Positions 58,801 through 64,000 of a stretch of DNA of 64,000 nt are shown piece by piece. The position numbers and the translations under genes are program-made. Source of the DNA: Megamerina dolium (lineage: Eukaryota > Arthropoda > Insecta > Diptera > Megamerinidae); the NCBI GenBank assembly GCA_963854835.1, contig OY978526.1:44599140-44663139 (forward strand), given 5' to 3'. The notes below the pieces were generated by a model. That model was not told the origin of the DNA and did not search any database. It saw only the letters and a program-made list of their open reading frames with translations. Numbering within the stretch: the first letter of the stretch is position 1; every line of letters begins with the position of its first letter.

Positions 58801-59279
58801 TATCTTATGGCAGCCTGCTGTGATATTCTATTATTCGAACAGATTGATATTGCAGGAAATGGTACCATCTCAATGGGATAGAGGGGATTGTGTAAATTGA
58901 TGACAACATACTTGGAAACAAATCGCTCCCAAGTGAGTGACAGCACCAACAAGAGAGTACACAATGTTGTCACATGCACGGCCAACCAAATTAATCTATT
59001 TGTATGTACATAGGCATTCGATTACATACGCACCAGAGAAAAGCTTTGTATAGCACATGAGGAAAATACTTACTTCTCCCAGAGATTCAGTTGTGAATCC
59101 ACCAGTTTGCCATAACCATGCAATGAAATATTACGAAATAAATCAACCACATCCTGAGTAATCGAACGTTGGATTTTGTGTGATTGCTGCTGGTGTTGGT
59201 GGTGCGGATTTTGTGCCCAACGCTTTGATGGATTTTTTATCCACCAAATGGCATTTGATGTTGACTTAATATCAACCAT
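49817..59279 (-). CDS. Pickpocket-family DEG/ENaC sodium channel subunit, nine exons
   Basis: Exons on the minus strand: 59279-59074, 58995-58789, 58710-58521, 51393-51260, 51198-50934, 50870-50657, 50548-50380, 50234-50107, 50004-49817. All junctions are GT...AG and phases agree. The total of 1701 nt codes for 566 residues. Start is the first ATG, since an upstream ATG is closed by a stop. TM1 spans about residues 70-91 (LIWLAVHVTTLCTLLLVLS), followed by YPIEMVPFPAISICSNN. The extracellular part is Cys-rich, with the FNSELGLTVLLNN and IIHNPDEFPD segments, CRCLPFYMPLD, and CPQCLPSC. TM2 spans about 507-533 and carries GFS, the GxS selectivity-filter position, then CEFVYF. The family forms trimeric, usually amiloride-sensitive cation channels of the plasma membrane. 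I cannot name the orthologue. The exon 7 donor could be 4 bases further on. The gene looks intact. Confidence 0.88.
51595..52278 (+). pseudogene. Old RTE-like copy retaining the endonuclease start
   Basis: This is the only place in the window where the N-terminal endonuclease of the RTE family is visible: RVCVWNVRSLYPA near 51795-51830, then LLDVLHKFKANITTLQEM and TGQGC. The sequence then jumps to the GDFN segment (LATLMTGWA frame near 52037), the linker (RLKKREQERR near 52170) and a RESR...GLTVN piece near 52205. At least three large internal deletions separate these blocks, and stops abound. About 190 bases before 51780 may be its 5' UTR. Confidence 0.65.
52521..54129 (+). repeat. 155-bp-subunit repeat family, copy C, most complete
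   Basis: One end is ccttacagtcggctggggcc followed by gaccaaattataccctgcat. The other ends in cattatgcagggtata, so the inner termini TATACCCTGCAT/ATGCAGGGTATA are inverted. A GTCGGC-loop-GCCGAC hairpin sits in the first end. Subunits carry GTGGGCGTGGC-like words at about 52905, 53055, 53213, 53368, 53525 and 53680, alternating between two subunit types (about 155 bp each, dimer about 310 bp). A (GACG)n-type run lies at about 53972-53993. No open frame is present. Confidence 0.8.
54227..54683 (+). CDS. Unidentified two-exon coding-like segment in the channel intron
   Basis: After an AG acceptor (taattgcag) an open stretch encodes TSRQAKYISHHSGLRYMENK, a KFDDITDKPGVIEDKTLSS part and YLYGDGKTGM up to about 54380. 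A candidate intron (atg|gtttgt ... aaattag) of about 80 bases follows. The frame then continues VMLNRSIYKYNMQINKMGS, TVYITGETDKAVHIKL and beyond to a stop near 54683. The residues look protein-like rather than random. I do not recognise the family. No upstream first exon with an ATG was found between here and the repeat ending at 54129, so it may be a gene fragment carried with its intron. Confidence 0.35.
55277..55444 (-). CDS. Possible small spliced gene start, unidentified
   Basis: ATG at 55444-55442 encodes MVNKLKE, followed by a textbook short intron start (gtatgtaag from 55423) and an acceptor. Using the AG before 55353, the next exon reads MEVVHQVVEQQQRFNLQKQQ up to a gtgagt donor at 55276. 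This would be a Gln-rich helical peptide. Other acceptors give other frames, one with CRMPDGSCSPSGRTATAI. Candidate further exon sequence near 54977-54845 is ambiguous. A weak candidate, lying in antisense to 54227-54683. Confidence 0.2.
55728..56066 (-). mobile_element. tRNA-derived SINE, near full length, in channel intron
   Basis: Minus-strand copy with all family blocks: the head ccgtagctcagtgcttagtg, the B-box gggttcaatcct, GGCTAAAGCATAAC, the spacer with cacctgtcggcaaggaatt, the body and the 3' block agtgccacatatttattttat. Flanking words gcgtcata (about 55709) and gtgtcata (about 56065) may be a diverged target-site duplication. Confidence 0.8.
56805..57506 (+). mobile_element. Tc1-mariner-type element, 702 bp, nested in copy D
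   Basis: Long inverted ends (56805-56833 against 57478-57506, one single-base indel) contain ccattagggacataacaatt and are bordered by TA at 56803-56804 and 57507-57508. Coding sequence is internally deleted, so the element is non-autonomous. Confidence 0.85.
56915..57430 (+). pseudogene. IS630/Tc1-mariner superfamily transposase, internally deleted
   Basis: ATG at 56915: MVKFTNQQRLEIIKNYYRN, then SESVVATL, after which the DNA-binding domain is cut and the sequence jumps to KIIFSDEAHIWLNGFVNKQN (first catalytic Asp). NPQVLLETPLHPQRVTV follows, then a TGA where TGG (Trp) is expected (57136-57138). VTVNGERYRAML and, after a frameshift, MWFQQDGATSHTAHVTIDLM (second Asp) come next. A second deletion removes the last Asp segment, and the C-terminus NIQREIANVPVEMCARMVEN...RIDRCKR ends it. 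The same clade as the relics at 5030, 27180, 41050 and 46457. Confidence 0.75.
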
Positions 59280-60275
59280 GTCCTCGTTGCACTTACTGAT
59301 AACTGCTAACCACTAATACCCATTCACGTACCGTGCTGGGGAATACTAGATTCAACTAACACTAATTTTATCCGTCAACAATACATTCTTCAAACGAGCT
59401 ATACCTCACATATAAGCAATCCGTGTTACTTGTGGGCGGTTTTAATGGAATTTTGCCATTAATACTTTTCATGAGTATTTGAATTGTAATTAATGTGCAT
59501 TGTATGGAGTCGATGTGATTATTTTTGGCTTCTCATACGCGTATATGTTATATTAAAATTTATTTACGTCTTTCATTCAGTAAACAAATGTCATGCAGCA
59601 TAAGGAAATTATTTTTGGAGTAGAAGTTGTATTCCGTTCAGGTCAAAGAACTTGAACAAGTCCAAAAGTATATAAATTCACAATAATCACAAATCTATAG
59701 AAAAAGAATGTAAAGGAAATTAGTTTGTAATGAGACGTTTTCTTTTCGTATCATTATTAAATATTTTATTACTTATTTCTAAACATCATACAAAAGCAAA
59801 TCATGCACTTACATTGCAACATATACATATTTATATTTACAATTATATAGGTACATACAATAATTATTCTTAGTGTGAATATTCTTAGTTTCTCGAAAAT
59901 TTTATAATTTCCGCAAATATACAATAATTCGTATGTACGTACTATACTTTCGAAATGAATGAAAAATATGCATCCGCTGAAATAAGAACATATATATAAT
60001 GTACTAATTGCATAAACTAATTACTTACATACGCATATGAGCAACATTCTACAAACACATTGACACATTGAAGGCATGCAGTTGACACGAATAAGCTATA
60101 TGTGATCGCTCCTTCGAGCAATAGCTGCATGGCCATGTATGAAAGAAGTCATTAATGGAGCGGAAATATGTATATAGCTATATACTCGTACTTATGTTAT
60201 GAATGTACGTACAGTTGCGACCATAAATACAGAACCGACTATCATTATGAGACTGGATTCGTGCAATGTAATTAA
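59280..60275. other. Region upstream of the channel gene, no gene seen
   Basis: This contains the presumptive promoter and 5' UTR of the channel gene, but no core promoter element could be assigned with confidence. AT-rich. Confidence 0.4.
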
Positions 60276-60276
60276 T

Positions 60277-60570
60277 TCAAAGTGTTTAGTGCGTTGGCTT
60301 TCTGATCTGTAGGTCGTGGGTTCAATTCCAGAAGCTGAAGCACAATCGAAAAGAGTGTTGTTTAAAACGGTACCACACCTGTCGGTAAGCAATTGGCAAT
60401 TCTTTCGGCAGTAATAATTTCTCACGATGAAATCTTCTAAAAAAGATCTGTGACAAACCGGCCAATATAATACTTTTAATACTGTACAAAATTTGACACA
60501 CACAACACTAACTGGAGAGAAGCTCAGCCAAAAAACTGTTCGGAGACTATAAGTGCTACATTCAAAAAAT
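60277..60570 (+). mobile_element. tRNA-derived SINE copy, first bases missing
   Basis: Begins within the A-box region (gtgtttagtgcgttggcttt). It keeps the anticodon-like stretch, the B-box gggttcaattcc, the cacctgtcggtaagcaattg spacer, the body with several deletions, and the final block (agagaagctcagcc ... aagtgctaca). Older than the copies at 31889 and 55728 by divergence. Confidence 0.7.
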
Positions 60571-61723
60571 TAACTACACAAGTCGACAGAAAAAGTGTTT
60601 ATATTTGGTGCCGGCTTGAAATTAGCTTTTCTAGGAAAATATGGTCGTCACACTGAATCCGAAAATGAGCATCATTTTGCTTCGTCAGCTTAAGTTCAAT
60701 AAAAAAAGTGTTTATTGAATTTTGGAAGATTAGTTTGTTATGATGTTATGTGTACCAAATTAACTCACAAAAATTAAACATACATACTAAAAAAAGTACT
60801 GCCATTGAAAAATATATTTTACTTCAATTAAACTTGATTTTTAGCAAAAATTTGAACATTTTCAAAATTCAAAGCTCTGTTACACAAAAAATTCATGTCC
60901 CATTGCAATGAAATTTACTAAGTTAGTAGCCCCACCTGTCTTCTGTGAAGTGCTTTTACTCATTTCATTTCATTTTATTTGAATTCTTTGCATGGTGTGA
61001 TGGATCAGAATATGTATTTATTACATTTTAAAATAGAAAGTTAGATCGTGTCTTTCACGAGACATCCTACTATGAATAATTACATGGAGCCCTTTTTAAG
61101 CTATTTTACCAAAAAAATTGTTGCATGCAATTAGAGCTTCGATATTCGATGATTATTCTATCAAGCAATATTATATTATCACCACCTTGTGACAAAAAAA
61201 ACGAAAATATTCAACTTGTTCCCTTACCAATATATTGTGATTTAGAGTTAATATGTAGGGACATATTAGCGTAAAATGGAAATATGATAGAGAGAAAAGG
61301 GAATGGGTCTCATATGATCCGTTCAAAATTTAATTTCTACAGATTCCAACGTTACGTTACCTACCAATACGTTTTGACTAATAGCTTTATGACTTTTATA
61401 TGAAATACATCCGAACAGCTGATCCGTTACCTAGCGAAACTTGTTGTCTAGTCGCACTATAAGACTCGGCAAGAATATTCGAACTGGTTGTAAAAGGCTT
61501 CAATATGATCATAGCATAACCAAAAGGGAGCTGTTGGAAAATATTGCTTAAGTTTCGCCCATGATAATTAGAAGCAACGATTGCAATTAATTTTCGAACG
61601 TTTGCGAAACACTTTCAGTACTTAATATGATATTTCCAATATTGTGATATGTATCTGACGTATTTTAAACCGAGTTGCGTTTACCATATACTTTTTATAT
61701 TTAAATTTTTATTACTTATTCTC
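60571..61723. other. Intergenic, nothing supported
   Basis: AT-rich DNA without recognisable features. Confidence 0.5.
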
Positions 61724-62281
61724 GCTGGAGCGTCTTCTTCCATTCGCTCAACGTGACCCAGTTAGTTTGGTTTTGATTCGCTGGTTTTTGATTCGCCTGA
61801 CTATGCCAGCGTCAGCGTACAGCTCATACAGCTCATCATTGTACTTTATTCGATACTCGCCATCAACGCAAATAGGTCCGAAAATCCTGCGCAAAACTTT
61901 TCTCTCGAAAACACCAAGCATCCTCTCATCCGTGGTCGAAATTGTCCAGGCTTCTGCTCCATATGTTAGGACAGGAATAGTGAGGGACTTGTAGAGTGTG
62001 ATTTTCGATCTTCGAGAGATGGCTCTACTACTCAATTGCTTAGACAGCCCAAAATAGCACCTGTTAGCAAGAGTTATCCTACGCATGATCGCCAGGCTGA
62101 CGTCATTACAGTTGTTGATGCTGGTTTCAAGACAGACGAAGTCCTCCACCACCTCGAAAGTGTAATTGGTAACAGTAACGTGACGTTCAAGACGCCGGTT
62201 ATCTTTGATGTCGTAAATCAACAGCTCGTATAATTTTCTCCATAATAAGGTTGAAGAAGTCACCTGACAACGAATTCAGAC
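61724..62281 (-). pseudogene. Older RTE-like copy with internal deletion
   Basis: Read on the minus strand it begins near SGDFFNLIMEKIIRAVDLRH (RT domain, before the catalytic YADD). It then joins directly to NRRLERHVTVTNYTFEVVED. The deletion of about 200 bases removes the YADD box and its surroundings. The thumb region follows (VLTYGAEAWTIS...RRIFGPICVDGEYRIKYNDELYELYAD). It is truncated in the GHVERMEED-like tail with no 3' repeat. Substitutions relative to the young copies are common, so it is an older insertion or a separate subfamily. Confidence 0.75.
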
Positions 62282-62289
62282 TAGTTCAC

Positions 62290-63207
62290 AAACAAAAGAG
62301 TAACAAGTAGCACAAAATCGCTTGAACAATTTTTCGATTTGCAATGGTTTTCTAAGTATGCTTTAGAAATTGTTCACATTTCTATTGTAAAGAAGCTTAC
62401 TCATTTCTGCGTACTCATTTGCTTATTGGGATGTTTGCACCAATGCTATTTTCATAGCAGCAACTGTAGGAATATGTATAAGAACTAAACAACTTGTATT
62501 CATAATATAATTTTATTCAACCCAGTTCTTTTGCTTTTTAAGAAGTTGGATAATTCCGTGAGTGACAAGATATAAAAATGAGCACCTACTTAAATGAGCA
62601 ATTTCTTTTAAAGGATAATATAAATGGCAAAAGTGCTATTTCTAACTGATTTTTCCAAAACTTTCCAATATGTGTACGTAGGTAAAAATATGTCTATGGA
62701 AATATTGAATCAACCCAAATGAAATAAAAAAATTTTTCTCATAACTTTGGTATTTGATGTAAAAATTTCAAACTCTATTTTTGTGAGGGATTATTTATAT
62801 TATAGTTGCCACATATGTACATCATATTTTGACAAATTTTTTAATTTCAATTTTGCAATGTACCAGTCAAAAGACAACTGTAATTCCATATAGATAGTGT
62901 ATATATTAAATGCACCCACATACAACAAATAAGATTATAGAATATACAGACACATAATGTACAATAGGTATACATATAGAGAAAGTGAATTCAATTATAT
63001 TTAGTAGCCAATTGTGTCATATTCATTTTCTAAAGGAAATCTAGCTATGAACAATGCTCCAGAACACCATGTTTTGCGGCATAAACTCTAAAAATTAATT
63101 TAGAGCGTGGAAAAAATTCTCTAACAAAATAGTTAATAACGTACTACAGCCACACCCATATTTTAGATAATGCTAGTTACTCGTGTAGTCATGCTGCGAC
63201 AATAAAA
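62290..63207. other. Intergenic, nothing supported
   Basis: AT-rich DNA without recognisable genes or repeats. Confidence 0.5.
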
Positions 63208-64000
63208 GCCATAACAACCGAATATCGATTTAGGCCGAAAATAACATGCTTCGCCAGCCATCTCTGTTCTTCGCTAGCTGGCGCCAGTTAGAAATTCCAA
63301 GCGCCGTCAGGTTCTCCAGTACTTGGTCTTTCCACCGGAGGTTTGGTCTTCCTCTTCTGCGCCGTCCTCCACCGGGTTCCGAATATAACACCTTCTTAGC
63401 TGGAGCGTGTTCTTCCATTCGCTCGACATGACCTAGCCAGCGCAGCCGCTGGATTTTGATGCGCTTTACTATGTCAATATCGGCATACAGCTCGTACAGC
63501 TCATGGTTGTACCTTATTCGGTACTCGAAACCAACGCAAATAGTTCCAAAGATCTTGAGTAGGACTTTTCTCTCGAAAACTTCAAGCATTCGCTCATCCG
63601 AGGTGGAAATTGTCCAGGATTCAGCGCCATATGTTAGGACAGGCATGATGAGAGACTTGTAGAGTGTAGTTTTCGTTATTCGAGAGAGGGCTCGACTTCT
63701 CAATTGCTTACTCAGCCCAAAGTAACACCTGTTAGCAAGAGTTATCCTACGCATGATCTCCAAGCTGACGTCATTACTGTTGTTAATGCTGGTTCCAAGA
63801 TAGACAAAGTCCCTTACTACTTCAAAAGCGTAGTTGTCAACAGTGACGTGCTGTCCAAGACGCCGGGACTCTTTGTTTGATGACACTAGATACTTCGTCT
63901 TGCCCTCAAATGCTGCCTGAGAATGCTGCACTGACTGCTCGCGTGTTCATGCCGATTATGTCAATATCGTCGGCATACGCTAACAGCATGACACTTTTGT
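63208..64000 (-). mobile_element. RTE-like LINE copy running off the window end
   Basis: Minus-strand copy. Its 3' UTR stops at ...cggttgttatggc without the usual ccacataa and repeat tail. Near 63908 the sequence jumps from the ...GMNTRAVSAAFS part to ...GKTKYLV, with a deletion of about 40 bases and a short duplicated filler. The YADD box is present close to the window end (about 63972-63983). Confidence 0.85.
63230..63931 (-). pseudogene. RTE-like LINE ORF, frameshifted by a small deletion
   Basis: The C-terminal 230 codons are open from just after the deletion to the natural stop, with the same thumb and GRRRRGRPNLRW tail as the other copies. Upstream of the deletion the RT (YADDIDIIGMNTRAVSAAFS) continues in another frame to the window edge. 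The two halves cannot be read together. Apart from this junction, divergence from the 15560 and 35335 copies is small. Confidence 0.75.

Overview
The window looks like intron-rich, AT-rich nuclear DNA of a higher fly. The evidence is short introns with GT...AG ends, a pickpocket-type DEG/ENaC channel gene, and RTE, jockey, mariner and Tc1-like transposons. A tephritid fruit fly would fit, but that is inference. No bacterial operon, CRISPR array or phage signal was seen.

Only one host gene is clear. It is a nine-exon pickpocket-family channel gene on the minus strand (59279 down to 49817). The exons can be joined by hand with all intron phases agreeing, giving 1701 nt and 566 codons plus stop. 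Its third intron (51394-58520, 7.1 kb) is filled with transposon debris and holds two unidentified coding-like segments. A Tc1-like element begins 13 bp after its stop codon, so the 3' UTR is probably transposon sequence.

Nearly everything else recognisable is mobile DNA. (1) A young RTE-like non-LTR family has copies at 15521-16288, 19670-21008, 21286-21427, 35333-37978 and 63208-64000, plus older ones at 51595-52278 and 61724-62281. (2) Jockey-type fragments lie at 19240-19600 and 23665-24589, and a decayed RNase H-bearing LINE lies at 12200-13062 and 15326-15520. (3) A tRNA-derived SINE family has at least eight copies. (4) A mariner is split into three pieces across 33469-39876 by a MITE-like element with 16-bp inverted repeats and by a TG...CA-ended insert that itself carries an RTE copy. 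(5) Several IS630/Tc1-mariner relatives are present, including internally deleted forms at 46457-46931 and 56805-57506. (6) An unclassified repeat family is built of about 155-bp subunits, with a hairpin near one end (28363-29690, 48100-48838, 52521-54129, 56715-57690).

Layout: 1-9.5 kb is mostly unannotatable AT-rich DNA with one SINE and one transposase relic. 9.5-24.6 kb holds SINE, mariner, LINE and RTE fragments. 24.6-33.4 kb holds a transposase relic, the 155-bp repeat, a tandem duplication and a SINE. 33.4-39.9 kb is the nested mariner. 40-49.8 kb holds further transposon relics. 49.8-59.3 kb is the channel gene. 59.3-64 kb holds a SINE and two RTE copies. Target-site duplications are directly visible for many insertions, which allows relative dating.
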